NCBI RefSeq assembly: GCF_963678635.1 | Contig: NC_087071.1 | Span: 11,607,088-11,671,087 of the forward strand | DNA length: 64,000 bases | Direction: 5' to 3' | Origin: Symsagittifera roscoffensis | Taxonomy: Eukaryota > Xenacoelomorpha > Acoela > Convolutidae | Shown here: positions 31,573 to 43,945 of the stretch, piece by piece | Position numbering within the stretch: position 1 is the stretch's first letter | How the letters are laid out: the number at the start of each line of letters is the position of its first letter | Translations under genes and position numbers: made by a program | The notes under the pieces: generated by a model | Databases searched by the model: none | The model's input: the letters and a program-made list of their open reading frames with translations, nothing else | What the model was told of the DNA's origin: nothing

Positions 31573-31589
31573 AACACCCAGGAGCGCCA
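31573..31589 (-). promoter_or_regulatory. Primer-binding site candidate, element A
   Basis: TGGCGCTCCTGGGTGTT on the minus strand, 11 bases after the LTR end. Confidence 0.65.
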
Positions 31590-31600
31590 TAAAAACACTA

Positions 31601-32510
31601 TGTAACATTCGTCTACTGCAGTCACACATGAGGCTTAAGAAAAAAAGGCACTATAACCATTGGCTCAAGAGTCAGGGACACTATCTCTTGTGTTTTTCTA
31701 CCTCAAAACGGTCGGAGCCAATTCGGTTCGCTTGTGACATGAGACTACGACCCATTACAGCTTAAAAGCTAATACCGAAATATCCCCCCCCCCACTCTAG
31801 AAATGAGAACGTCCCCATACTTAGGTCTCAAAATACCCAAAATACGCGAACGCCGTTAAAAACCAGGTCGGAACAATCCGTTAAGTTACTTTTTATTAGA
31901 CGGTGGAACTTTGATCCATTTCAGATGGATCAACCTAAAACTCGCCTTACCTCAACATAACAATCATAAAACACACTCTAGAAATTTTAATTGGGTACTC
32001 ACATCGCAGCACGCTCAAGAACTAGGAGTAATTAAGTTGGTAAGCAACTCGAGAATTAAATAATACAACTAGATGAGTTTAATGTTTATCAGTTTCAATA
32101 ACAGGAGCAAGTTTGAACTCTAGAATGTAGTTTTTTTGTGAACCATTGGGACACTCAAGTTGTCCACCTTTCCATCGAAGGTTCACTCTAGTCCAGTTCG
32201 AATAATAGTCCAGTCGAACAATAATAGTCCAGTCCTCGGGAATACGCTTCATTCTGTTTCAGATAGGACAGCTCTACTCTAGTCTTATCGTGACGGAAAT
32301 TGCGAATAGCAATTTCCTACTGTTTTATCTGGCAACTTTTCCGCGATTGTTACTCGATGGTTCTGACTTCACTTTTTCTGCTTTCAGTTGTCGCGAGAAA
32401 ATCGTGCATGACAGGCCCCATTCGAATTTTTGAAAAATCAAATTTCACTCCAAAATTAAGTGCTCTCGTGTCTTTCAAGGTCAAATTTCCAAATATGACC
32501 GACTGGCACA
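31601..32510 (-). repeat. 5' LTR of element A
   Basis: 910 bp, TGTGCCAGTCGG to TGTTACA-like end on the minus strand, and the partner of the split 3' LTR. The CAT at 32511 continues the interrupted B-type LTR. Confidence 0.85.
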
Positions 32511-33643
32511 CATTCGAAATTTTCAAAAATTACGTTTCACCCCAAAATTACGTTGTTCGTGTTTGTGACATTCGACCAGAACGGACAAAACTGCAGATTC
32601 AGCAGTTTCGAGTTTTTAGCAGCGAAGCTTCCGAATTGGCGGTTTTGAAGGATTTAGAGCGTTATTCGGACGATTAGACAAATCGTGAAAGCTGAAGGAT
32701 TCGGAAATTTCTAAATTTAAAAAATTCGAATTGATGACGTAATAATTCTAAGAAACGTCAAAAATGGCCATTTTGGAGAAAAACCGAAATAGACACACAA
32801 CAACGATAGTTGCGACGACGACAACAACAGAAAAATTGAGAGTCGGAATCAGAAAAAGGCAGAAGGAGCAGAGACCGCTCCGAGTTGCAACTATTGTGCC
32901 GCTACAATAGTTGCAAGGCCGTTGCGGACAACGGTGAAGGGTGGAAAACCAGCCTTCCGGAAGGAGAACAAAAGTCTTATTTCCCCGGATTCAAGAATCC
33001 GGAGGGTTGTCAGGATTTGGACGGAAACTGTTTTAGCTAAACTTTTAGCTTCCCTATTATGCCCTGAATTGAATTTAATTATAATCTGAATTCAGTTTGC
33101 AAGGATGGGCAGCTGGGAGTATGGGGGGAAAAGGTTGATCCATCTTCGATGGAGATGGTGATTTTTATCTATTGAGCAAAAACAATAATAATATATTAAG
33201 TAGAAATAGCCCTATTTTTAGGATTGACCTCGTAGTCTGTGGATACTGAGACCCAGCCATGAGCTCACTATTTCTGCATGTAATTAAGTTATTTTGAGTG
33301 TTTTGACCGAAGCCGAAAGCAGTAACGTTTTTGTCGACCCGATGTTAGAAAGACCACCGAAAGTACTGGCTTGGTAGAGACGGTGAAAAGCATGTAGAGC
33401 TCTGTTTAGACGTTGGCCAGTCGTCTTAGAACCTAGTTTTCTTTTCCGTCGATATGTATCTTCCGGGCTAATGTTTTTATGGCGCTCCTGGGTGTTATTC
33501 TTTTAACAACATGACCGGCAGAACCGTTAACGAGCACTCCGCGCCGAGCGGATGCTCTCATTAACGCCCTTAATAGGCCGAAACCGCCGGGGCGGAAGGG
33601 TAGTTCAGAACGCCGAAGCCTTCCGGATTACTGTGAATTGCTA
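32511..33643 (+). mobile_element. Element G remnant: C-type 5' LTR, PBS and leader
   Basis: 32511-32563 is the tail of the B-type target LTR. At 32564 a C-type LTR starts in plus orientation (TGTGACATTCGACCAGAA) and runs to about 33473, where its last bases are degenerate. The PBS is at 33480-33496. A leader shared with C and D follows until GTGAATTGCT, where another LTR interrupts it. No coding sequence of this element remains here. Confidence 0.75.
33480..33496 (+). promoter_or_regulatory. Primer-binding site candidate, element G
   Basis: TGGCGCTCCTGGGTGTT directly after the degenerate LTR end. Confidence 0.6.
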
Positions 33644-36054
33644 TGTAACAGTCGCCTACTTCGGTCACATATGAGGCTTAAGAAAAATAGGCCCTATAAC
33701 CATTGGCTCAAGAGTCAGGGACACTATCTCTTGTGTTTTTCTACCTCAAAACGGTCGGAGCCAATTCGGTTCACTTGCGACATGAGACTAGAAACCGTTA
33801 CAGCTTAAAGGCCACTACCAAAATATCCCCCCACTCTAGAAAATAAGAACGTCCCCATACTTAGGTCTCAAGATACCCAAAAAACGCGAACGCCGTTAAA
33901 AACAGGGTCGGAACAATCCGTACAGTTACTTTTTATTAGACAGTGGAACTTTGATCCATTTCAGATGGATCAACCTAAAACTCTCCGTACCTCAACATAA
34001 CAATCATAAAACACACTCAAGAAAATTAAATTGGGTACTCACTTACCAGCATACTCGAGAATTAGAGGTGACTAAATTAGTAAGTTTGGTTCAATAAGTT
34101 CTAATCGAACAAATTTTATCTCGAGAATGGAGTTTTGGTTCTGGACCATTGGGACGCCTCGGTTGTCCACATTTCCACCTAAGGTTCACTCTGGTCCAAC
34201 TGGATTTCGATGTTTTTTGCTTTCTGTATCAAGATAGGACAGCTCTACTCTCGTATCATTTAGATGTCGGAAATTGTGAATAGCAATTTCCCGCTGCTTA
34301 AATTGACCACTTTCCCGCGATTGTAAATCGGTTGTTCTGATCTTGTATTTCTGAGATTTTCAGTTTTCGCGAGAAAGTTGAGCATGACAGGCTCATTGTA
34401 ACATTCGTCTACTGCAGTCACACATGAGGCTTAAGAAAAATAGGCCCTATAACCATTGGCTCAAGAGTCAGGGACACTATCTGTTGTGTTTCTCTACCTC
34501 AAATCAGTCGGAGCCAATTCGGTTCGCTTGTGACATGAGACTACGACCCGTTACAGCTTAAAGGCTACTACCAAAATATCCCCCCCACTCTAGAAATGAG
34601 AACGTCCCCATACTTAGGTCTCAAAATACCCAAAATACGCGAACGCCGTTAAAAACCAGGTCGGAACAATCCGTTAAGTTACTTTTTATTAGAGAGTGGA
34701 ACTTTGATCCATTTCAGATGGATCAACCTAAAACTCTCCGTACCTCAACATAGCAATCATAAAACACACTCAAGAAAATTAAATTGGGTACTCACTTACC
34801 AGCATACTCGAGAATTAGAGGTGACTAAATTAGTAAGTTTGGTTCAATAAGTTCTAATCGAACAAATTTTATCTCGAGAATGGAGTTTTGGTTCTGGACC
34901 ATTGGGACGCCTCGGTTGTCCACATTTCCACCTAAGGTTCACTCTGGTCCAACTGGATTTCGATGTTTTTTGCTTTCTGTATCAAGATAGGACAGCTCTA
35001 CTCTCGTATCATTTAGATGTCGGAAATTGCGAATAGCAATTTCCCGCTGCTTAAATTGACCACTTTCCCGCGATTGTAAATCGGTTGTTCTGATCTTGTA
35101 TTTCTGAGATTTTCAGTTTTCGCGAGAAAGTTGAGCATGACAGGCTCATTGTAACATTCGTCTACTGCAGTCACACATGAGGCTTAAGAAAAATAGGCCC
35201 TATAACCATTGGCTCAAGAGTCAGGGACACTATCTGTTGTGTTTCTCTACCTCAAATCAGTCGGAGCCAATTCGGTTCGCTTGTGACATGAGACTACGAC
35301 CCGTTACAGCTTAAAGGCTACTACCAAAATATCCCCCCACTCTAGAAATGAGAACGTCCCCATACTTAGGTCTCAAAATACCCAAAATACGTGAACGCCG
35401 TTAAAAACCAGGTCGGAACAATCCGTTAAGTTACTTTTTATTAGACAGTGGAACTTTGATCCATTTCAGATGGATCAACCTAAAACTCGCCTTACCTCAA
35501 CATAACAATCATAAAACACACTCTAGAAATTTAAATTGGGTACTCACATCGCAGCACGCTCAAGAACTAGGAGTAATTAAGTTGGTAAGCAACTCGAGAA
35601 TTAAATAATACAACTAGATGAGTTTAATGTTTATCAGTTTCAATAACAGGAGCAAGTTTGAACTCTAGAATGTAGTTTTTTGTGAACCATTGGGACACTC
35701 AAGTTGTCCACCTTTCCATCGAAGGTTCACTCTAGTCCAGTTCGAATAATAGTCCAGTCGAACAATAATAGTCCAGTCCTCGGGAATACGCTTCCTTCTG
35801 TTTCAGATAGGACAGCTCTACTCTAGTCTTATTGTGACGGAAATTGCGAATAGCAATTTCCTACTGTTTTATCTGGCAATTTTTCCGCGATTGTTACTCG
35901 ATGGTTCTGACTTCACTTTTTCTGCTTTCAGTTGTCGCGAGAAAATCGTGCATGACAGGTCCCATTCGAATTTTTGAAAAATCAAATTTCAATCCAAAAT
36001 TAAGTGCTCTCGTGTCTTTCAAGGTCAAACTTCCAAATATGACTGACTGGCACA
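33644..36054 (-). repeat. Tandem LTR array: two truncated units plus one full LTR
   Basis: Units 33644-34396 and 34397-35149 (753 bp each) both end in GGCTCAT, and a full A-type LTR fills 35150-36054. The first unit is B-type throughout. The second starts A-type (AAATGAGAACG, AAAACCAGG, GTTAAG) and switches to B-type (TCTCCGTACC, CAAGAAAATT) between about 34680 and 34735. The arrangement B-left then A-LTR is the one at 8484-9561. Confidence 0.85.
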
Positions 36055-36421
36055 TACTCCCCGGACTCAAGATTGGATGTCCTCATTGCGTGCTGTCGTC
36101 TGCCAGTGAGTCCCAAAAAACCGAGTGTTGCTCAAGGTACAGTGCCAGTGGTTATTTACAGAAGTTTGCAGCAGACTTAAGCTTATCTACATCCCAAAAT
36201 TCACAGCCATGTAAAATTTTCACACTATCGCTAAACAGCAATCAAAATCTGCACACACCTGCACCCTTGAATTCTCGCTTTTCAAGCCAATTATTTAAAA
36301 TTTCTTTTGTCCCATTCAATCAGGAAATTGTCATGCAACATTTTGATTTATATAGTAAATAATAGCATATTATTAACAATATCTGATTCGTTAAAATTTC
36401 TTTTTCGTGAACCCAGATTTC
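36055..36421 (-). repeat. PPT and 3' UTR remnant of an A-type element
   Basis: On the minus strand this reads 3' UTR, GTCCGGGGAGTA, then the LTR at 36054. It is nearly identical to 23712-24078 and stops abruptly at 36421 in CCAGATTTC. Confidence 0.8.
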
Positions 36422-36666
36422 GAACAGCTCTACTCTCGTGGTTTTATTATTATCTTGGAAACTGCGAATAGCAAATTTCCCGCTGTTTTTTCTGTCACTT
36501 TCCCGCAATTGTAAATTCGGTCGTTCTGATTTTATATATTATGTTTTCAGTTGTCGCGAAAAAACTGAGCATGACAGGCTCCATTCGAATTTTTGAAAAA
36601 ATAAAACTTCATTCCAAAATCACGTATTTTCGTGTTCCTCAAGGTCAAACTTCCAGATATGACCGA
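36422..36666 (-). repeat. Reversed B-type LTR fragment
   Basis: The outer (U3) end of a B-type LTR in minus orientation, lacking its last eight bases. It meets B's 5' LTR head to head at 36666. Confidence 0.7.
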
Positions 36667-37231
36667 GAGTGAGCCTTAGGTGGAAAGGTGGACAACCGAA
36701 GTGTCCCAATGGTCAAGAACCAAAACTCCGATCTTGAGAAAAAACTTGTTCGATTAGAACTATTTGAATCAAACTTAATTCACCGATCATTCTCAAGTTG
36801 CTTGCTAAATTAATTACCTCTAGTTCTCGAGTTTGCTGCTATGTAAGAACCGAATTTAATTTTCCCGAGTGTGTTTTTTGATTGTTATGTTGAGATAAGG
36901 CGAGTTTTAGGTTGATCCATCTGAAATGGATCAAAGTTCCACTGTCTAATAAAAAAGAATTGTTCCGACCCTGTTTTTAACAGCGTTCGTGTATTTTGGG
37001 TATCTCGAGACCTAAGTATGGGGACGTTCTTATTTTCTAGAGTGGGGGATATTTTGGTAGTGGTCTTTAAGCTATAACGGGTTCTAGTCTCATGTCGCAA
37101 GTGAACCGAATTGGCTCCGACCATTTTGAGGTAGAAAAACACAAGAAATAGTGTCCCTGACTCTTGAGCCGATGGTTATAGGGCCTATTTTTCTTAAGCC
37201 TCATATGTGACCGAAGTAGGCGACTGTTACA
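36667..37231 (+). repeat. 5' LTR of element B, 5'-truncated
   Basis: Matches the last 565 bp or so of 55951-56831, ending GACTGTTACA. The U3 start is replaced by the head-to-head junction. Confidence 0.8.
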
Positions 37232-37242
37232 TAGTGTTTTTA

Positions 37243-37259
37243 TGGCGCTCCTGGGTGTT
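37243..37259 (+). promoter_or_regulatory. Primer-binding site candidate, element B
   Basis: TGGCGCTCCTGGGTGTT, 11 bases after the LTR end. Confidence 0.65.
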
Positions 37260-39427
37260 TTTACGACATCATGACTACGGAGTCGAACCCACTTGACACA
37301 GCTCTGGGCTGCATGCCCATTCTAGAGTACCGATGGTACGGTTCAGCGGGAACGTGTAAACCTTCAGGTTGTACCGTGATAGCTTTTTAAGAAAACTTGA
37401 GAAAACTTCCTGGTACGCTCTCCGAACGAGGCCTAGCTAACCGAGTAAAAGGGGGTAACTAGGGGGACAAAAACACGAGCAAAAAAGACAAAAAGCGAAA
37501 CAAAAACAAGAAAAAAGTATAAAAAAAGGAACAAAAACTATAAAACAAAAATGACAGTGACTTTGTAACCAGATTAGTTGGATCAAACTTTTATATTAAA
37601 TAAATAGTATACCCTACTGTTCTATAAGACCGATCGTTTCGATCAGTCTAGCAAACTAAACCAGTGACTTCAATAGGGTGCCAAAGTGGGGGGCGTTGTT
37701 AAGGGTTTTCAGATAGCTTGCAACCTAGACAGACCACTAGGAGACTTGACTGGAAGAGGTGACCAGCCGAGTGGGAAAGTGCTTCACAAGGACTGAGCTG
37801 AACCGCTAGGAGACTTGACTGGAAGAGGTGACCAGCCAAGTGGGAAGGAGGTGCTGGTGTCAAGTGCAGTGCACGTCAAGGGGACAACCAGCACGGAATC
37901 GCAACAACAAGAGAAGGACGCACAGGGGTGTTCTCAAGTTGGACAAACGGGTATTGTTAAAATCCACATTACACTATAGGAAATAAGTGTAAAATTGGAT
38001 AAGCGGAGCCCCATTGTTTTGAGGAAGTTTTTACACAAGCAGGCCTGGAAACAGGTCTACGGTTTTCTCTCGAGAGGTTTAGCACCCGCCGCTTATGGGA
38101 TTTTTCGGCTTAAGAGGGGGCTAAAGAGGGGGGGAGGTTAGAAGGGGGCTGGTTAGGTTAGAGGTTGGCGGTTGTAAATTGTAAAAAGGGGGAACATATT
38201 AGAGTAACTAATTGTTCGGCATCGTCAATTTAGTTACATTAGATACTTACACGCGTTGGTTATAAGAAGCGGATATCCAAATTTAACATCGAGTTAAGGT
38301 AGGTACCGTGGTCGGATCGGTAGGGGGGAACGGACATAGACAGTTTTTGTGATACACATAAGATCGCTAGCAGGGGGGAGGAAAAGGCGTGGCAATCGGG
38401 TACCAGACATTTTTTCGGACAAAGGTTGACATCAGTCAGCTTTGAATTTTAGGTGGTTTCATGTCTCTGTTTTTATAATTTTTCCTATTTAAATTTTTAC
38501 GTTTTGGTGAAAATTTGTTGTTGGTATTTGAACGAACAGGTGATCACAAGATACCTGCGAAGAAGTTGGGGTTTCAAATAGCCTGAAACAACGAAAGGGA
38601 GATAAATAAAGGGGGGGTCAGTGTTTGGATTTTGGTCATTAAGATAGGGATTTTGGGAAAATTTTTACTAGAACTCAAGTAGTGGTACACGGTACAGTGG
38701 TTCAAGAGTCCCCACAACGAAGAAAAAGAGATCCTACTATCCAGACACTTAGTGACAAGTCTTGGGACAGTACCGAAGAAATCTTGGGACATTGCAGTCT
38801 GGGGACGGTCTTGGAGCAGCACAGTCTTAGGACAGTCTTGGGACACTGTAGTCTTGGGACAATCTTGGGACGGTGCAGTCTTGGGACAGTCTTGGGCCAG
38901 AGCAGTCTCGGTACGACACAGTCTCGGGATACTGGTCTTGGGACAGTGGTCTTGGGACAGTGGTCTTGGGACAGCGGTCTCGGGACAGTGGTCTTGGGAC
39001 AGTGGTCTTGGGACAGTGGTCTTGGGACACTGGTCTTGGGACAGTGGTCTTAGGACAGTGGTCTTGGGACAGTGGTCTTGGGACAGTGGTCTTGGGACAG
39101 TGGTCTTGGGGCAGTAGTCTTGGGATAGTAGTCTTGGGACAGCAGTCTTGGGACAGTAGTCTTGGGACAGTAGTCTTGGGACAGTAGTCTTAGGGCAAGG
39201 ATCTTGGGACAGTAGTCTTGGGACAGTGGTCTTCGGACACTAGTTTTGGGACAGTAGTCTTAGGGCAAAGGTCTTGGGAAAGTAGTCTTGGGACAGTGGT
39301 CTTGGGACACTAGTCTTGGGACAGTAGTCGTCCAAGATCTACAGAATCAAAGACAAAATATAGCTCGTCGCTACGTAAAACGGCATCCATAGGCCCAAAA
39401 GTAACAAGGAAGAACTTTTCAGTTAGC
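37260..39427 (+). other. 5' leader of element B
   Basis: Mirrors the leader of A: an A-rich tract near 37460-37560, two copies of the 70-bp repeat near 37738-37851, a G-rich segment near 38100-38200, then the minisatellite. No gene is supported. Confidence 0.65.
38757..39330. repeat. 14-bp minisatellite in leader of B
   Basis: About 40 tandem copies of GTCTTGGGACAGTG-like units, in the same strand sense relative to the element as in A. Open frames across it are by-products of the repeat. Confidence 0.95.
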
Positions 39428-41808
39428 ATGGTCAACACGAGGAGTAATACGGAGAACAAAACGAAAGAGGGCATGGAAGGGAAACAAGCAGAAACCGCCA
39501 TCGAGATTGACCTAGAGACACCGGACCAGAGTGTGGATGAGGTGGAAAAGAAGACGACGGAGACAACACCGATGCCGAAAGCAGAAGAACCAAATCCAAA
39601 GTCCATGGAGTTCTCAACGTTAGACAATGTGGAAGACACAACAGGCAACACGCCAAAAACGGTGAAGGACGAGTCTCAAGCAAAAAGAACGTCTTTTACT
39701 GAAAGATTGGCGATAATGGTCGGAATGAAGTCGAGAGACGCAGCAGCGGAAGAACCGAAAGCGGAGAGAGGCAAAACATTCGAAACAGTTTCAACAAAAA
39801 CGACAGACACCGACCAAAACGAAGACCAGATTAGACCAGGAACAGCAGCCAACAACAGGGCAACAGCTTACCATGAAACAACTACTCTTGAGCTAGGCGA
39901 TTTGAAGGCAAAGCTAGATCAGATCGACAAGAAAGTGAAGCATACCGAGGAGGATAGAGATGTGATAAGGAAAGAATTAAGATATAACAAACATGAGTAC
40001 CTGGACATCTATTTCAATCTAGCGAAAGCGACAGAGGAAAGGCTTCAGCAGATGTCGGACAAGATAGATACCACTGATGGAGCGCGAGACAAGAACACCA
40101 GAAAAGACATGCAAGAAACGAAGCAACGATATGACGCAGTGAATAGCCAGTTGGGGAGTTTGGAAACGAGAATGGATACAATGAGTAGAGACCAGGCTGA
40201 GAGTTCATGTGCAATACAGGCAAAATTAGACGCCATCTTGAGGAACTCAACGTCACAGGACAGGCCAGCAGTGGAGCGAACGCAAGGCAATAGAGTTGAT
40301 TTCGTGGAACCACAACGGAACAAACGGCAGTCAACACCGTTACCATTACCCCGGGATGCCGCGAGTACAGCACCGGGGGGGCCAAAGCGATTATGAAAAG
40401 TGGAACAGCAAACACAACGAGTGGTCCAGGGGACTCCACGACTCACAACAACGTGGGACCGGATGTCATGACATGGGCAAGCACCTGGGAAATGATGAAC
40501 AGGACACTAGAAGCCTTCGCCGCAAGGAACACCGACTCGAGTGACAGAGGAATCAACAAATCCAGGAAAACTTTCAAAAAACCGAAAGAATTCAAGGATG
40601 ATTCAGATGGATGCATTGACACTTGGGTAGAAGTCTTGAGGTTGCTTTTGGAACAAGACAACTTGAACAATGCGATGCAAGCATGAACAGCGATACTCAG
40701 CAACTTGGAAGGCACGGCATTGAAATGCGTGGTTGCAAAGAAAGAAGAAGAACGTGACACCGCGGATAAAATCTTCGAGATATTGTTGAATCGATTCGGT
40801 TCAGGCATGAAGGGTCATCAAGCAATGATGCGATTTGAAAAGAGAAGGCAAAGGGACGATGAATCAATTGATCGGTTCCTGGATGACCTTGAGAGCTTGA
40901 GACGAAGGAGTGACCCTGAAGAGTCGACAAACAGAAGAAATTTTAGCATCGCCTCGAATTTCATTGATGGGGTAAAAAGTGACGACTTGAGAACAATGTT
41001 AGCAACATACTATGCATTTTCGAAAGATAGTGCACCGACTCCAGAAGAAATGAGAAAGAAGTCAAGAGAGTACATGCTAATGAAACCCAAGAATTACTCG
41101 TATTCAGATAACAGGAATACGCAAGGGGGGAATCAACCACAAAGGTCGTAATGGTACAAACGTAGATCATGCGCAAACTGCGGGTCAGCTGATCATCACG
41201 TGGCGGATTGCACAACATACAGGCAGCGCATGAAGAGCTTGGGATATGCACCCGATGAGGACGATATGAGCCAGATGGAGGAACACGAGTTCTATAGTGG
41301 CTTGATCATCAAAATAGGTGCAAGATGCTTCTTCTGTATCCAAGAGGGGCACTTCAGGATGGACTGTCCGTTGTTCTGGGAGGCAGTCGAGAACCAGAGT
41401 CACCCCAAACACAAGTTGGCAATAGCAGCGGTGCAGAACCAGGGAAATAGACAATGTGAATTTGAAACGAAAAACTTAGAAACACCAAGTGCGGAACTGC
41501 CAACGAAAACAGTGAAAGCTGTAACGCAAGTTAATAGTGCAATAGAAGCCACGGCCAGGAACGCCTTAGAGATTAATTATGAGAAAACGGCGGCGGAAGC
41601 TATCAATAAAGTGAAAAAGGACTTGGCGGCGAAAGAAAAAGAACAACGACTAAAGCAAGAGATCGAAAGACAGAAATTGAACGAGGCATTAGGTTGCTCG
41701 CAGTCAATACCAGAGGCATTAGCGGGGTCGACAAAAAGTGGAAACTGCAACACTGTAAAAATGGTGACGGGGAAGCCATTCGGCATAACAAAGATTGGAG
41801 CCAGAATA
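39428..41808 (+). pseudogene. gag of element B, frameshifted and with stops
   Basis: Starts at ATG 39428 (MVNTRSNTENKTKEG). A G-run near 40375 shifts the frame, a TGA near 40684 replaces a cysteine codon of A, and a TAA near 41149 interrupts again. Domains in order: charged N-terminus, coiled coil, Retrotrans_gag-like capsid (MMRFEKRRQRDDESIDRFL), and two intact CCHC knuckles, CANCGSADHHVADC and CFFCIQEGHFRMDC. The last gag segment is in frame with the protease, so Gag and Pro may have been one polyprotein. Confidence 0.85.
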
Positions 41809-43030
41809 ATGTCAATAATCACAGTGGGCGGCCATGAGGTAACGAGAAACTTGAGCGAACCCAGCGACCAGACAATAATGCACATTGATGTGTACGCAGA
41901 TTACTTGAGTGGTTTACGCCCACAAACGACTTCTAGAGCATTAAGGGCACTACTCACAAGAGGGGGTAGCAAGTCAGTCCGAGTTGATAACAGGTACACA
42001 GAAGCTTATGGTCCGCATGAGGTGATGCTAAATATAGATGGGATCAACATCTATACGAAAACAATGATAACATGTGATGAAGATCTAGTAGGGCAGATCT
42101 ACGTTGGAAAAGAAGAGTTGAAAGTGAAATTGATTGATCACTGCGCCATGCTTGAGGAAGATACAATGCACATCGGGACAGATGCAGATGTATCAGCACA
42201 TGTGCTCGACATAAGTGGCAAGAAGGCTCAGTTACGTAGGTTACTTGATACGGGAGCGGTCTTGAGTGTTATACCAATCGAAACTTGGGAACGGTTGGGC
42301 TTCAACAAAAGTGATTTGATAGACTCGAGAATACGGTTGTCATCTGCAAACAAAGGGGCGCTGCGGGTGCTGGGCAGAACATCAATAATAGCCCTAAATC
42401 TGGGGAACGCAACCTGTGGATGAGCTTTATTGTGGTAGAAAACCTAGATGAGTCTGACCAATTCATTCTAGGCAGAGACTTCATCAGGAACTTCGATATA
42501 ACGATTGATCTAAACAACGCAATGTTCAGGATACGGAACCCGGATAGGAGGTACGCAATTAAACCGGTAAATTTAATAATGGCGAATGAGAACAAAGCAC
42601 CGGTATTCTTGAGTAGGAGGGTGAGGCTAAAGGCGAACGAAGCGGCGATCGTAAGCTTGCGAATGAAAAATTACAATGAACTAAGTGAAAACAAGCAAGT
42701 GTGTATAGTTCCGAATCCTAATAGTCAAAGTGCTGCTGTTTTAGGAAGATCCTTCTCGATAACAAAGAGCGGTCTCTGCGTCAGTGTCTTGATGAGTACT
42801 CTTGACATACCAATCACGATACAGAGGGGGAGGAAGCTGGGATATGCTTTACCCGTGAAAACTCGATATGAAATGACTAAAAACCAAAAACAAAATGAAG
42901 TTGTTGATTGTCCCAATCATAGGGACAAAATTTGTATCTTGAGACGAGTGAAGAAAATAAAAGGTTCATCAGGTCTTGTGAAATCACTTAAGTCAGAGAC
43001 AGACGATGGGCTATCGAGCTGTTCGAATTT
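41809..43030 (+). pseudogene. Retropepsin-like protease of element B
   Basis: In frame with the end of gag. Motif LLDTGAVLSVIPIETW carries the catalytic aspartate. FILGRDFI follows after a one-base frameshift near 42415. The region closes with DDGLSSCSNF and a stop before the RT frame. Same family and length as in A. Confidence 0.8.
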
Positions 43031-43945
43031 TTAGATGAAATGCAGAGTGATAAACCGGTCCTACCGGAAATTGAACATTTAAGAGTCAAAATAACAGACG
43101 AACAGCTCGAAGCCATCAAGGAAGTATTAGAGCGGAACGAGGGAGTTTTTTCGAGACATAAGGCAGACATCGGGTGTTGTAATTTTGTTGAGCATGAAAT
43201 AGAACTTGAGGAGAATGCGATACCGCACAGGAAGGGGGCGAGGCGCATGACCCCACACAAATTGGATGCGTGTAGAAAAGAGATCGAAACGCTACTAGAG
43301 TATGATATGATAGAACCATCCAAATCACCGTGGGCGTGTGGAGTAGTGATGGCCAAGAATAAAGGCGACCAATTGAGGTTTTGTTGTGACTTTCGATACC
43401 TGAACTCCGTCACGGTGAAGGATGCCTATCCGATACCTAGGATTGATGAGAGCCTCTCGAAGTTAGGTGATGCAAAGTTTTTTACGACTCTTGACTTAGG
43501 TTCGGCCTTCTGGCAGGTGCCGCTCAGGAAGCAGGACAGGGACAATACAGGGTTCGCCTGCGAGTTGGGTCTGTTTCAATGGAAACGGATGCCGTTTGGT
43601 CTTTGCAATGCCACCGCCACATTTCAGCGGTTGATGGCACACGCGCTGATAGGTGTGACGAAGAAGTACGGCAATCTGGTAATGTGCTATGTGGATGACG
43701 TGGTAATAGCGACACCCACACTAGAAAACCACATTGAGAGACTTGACGAGGTGTTTGCGTGTATGAAGAGGTCGGGGAAAAAGTGTAAACCATCAAAGTG
43801 CGAGATACTCAAGGATTCGTTAAAATACTAGGGCAGGATGGTGGACAAGCACGGCATCAGACCAGATCCAAATGCAGTAGAAGCAGTTCTAACTTGGAAA
43901 TCGCCAAAAACGGAACACCAATTGATGAGCTTCCTGGGTTAACGA
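43031..43945 (+). pseudogene. Ty3/gypsy reverse transcriptase of element B
   Basis: The open frame 43040-43831 covers the RT core: KSPWACGVVMAKNKGDQLRF, CCDFRYLN, TTLDLGSAFWQVPL (first catalytic Asp), WKRMPFGLCNATATFQRLM and CYVDDVVIAT (catalytic Asp pair). All three active-site aspartates are present. A TAG (leucine in fragment E) then truncates the thumb region. The remaining GRMVDKHGIRPDPNAVEA and the NYYREF motif follow with another shift near 43940. Confidence 0.85.

Larger units (their letters stand above)
9525..32510 (-). mobile_element. Element A: Ty3/gypsy-like LTR retrotransposon, internally deleted
   Basis: Element A reads on the minus strand. Its 5' LTR is 31601-32510, the candidate PBS 31573-31589, then a leader with a 14-bp minisatellite, gag, protease, a fragment of accessory ORF3, the 3' UTR, a PPT at 23712-23723 and a 3' LTR. 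The 3' LTR (22842-23711 plus 9525-9561) is split by element C. RT, RNase H, integrase and most of the accessory region are deleted. CAT occurs on both sides (9522-9524 and 32511-32513) and is a likely 3-bp target duplication. The flanks together reconstitute one continuous B-type LTR, which confirms the boundaries. Confidence 0.85.

Noticed and set aside
34397-36054. Three independent insertions at the same LTR position (site-specific targeting)
   Set aside because: The chimeric middle unit and the matching order at 8484-9561 are explained by one insertion and unequal exchange.
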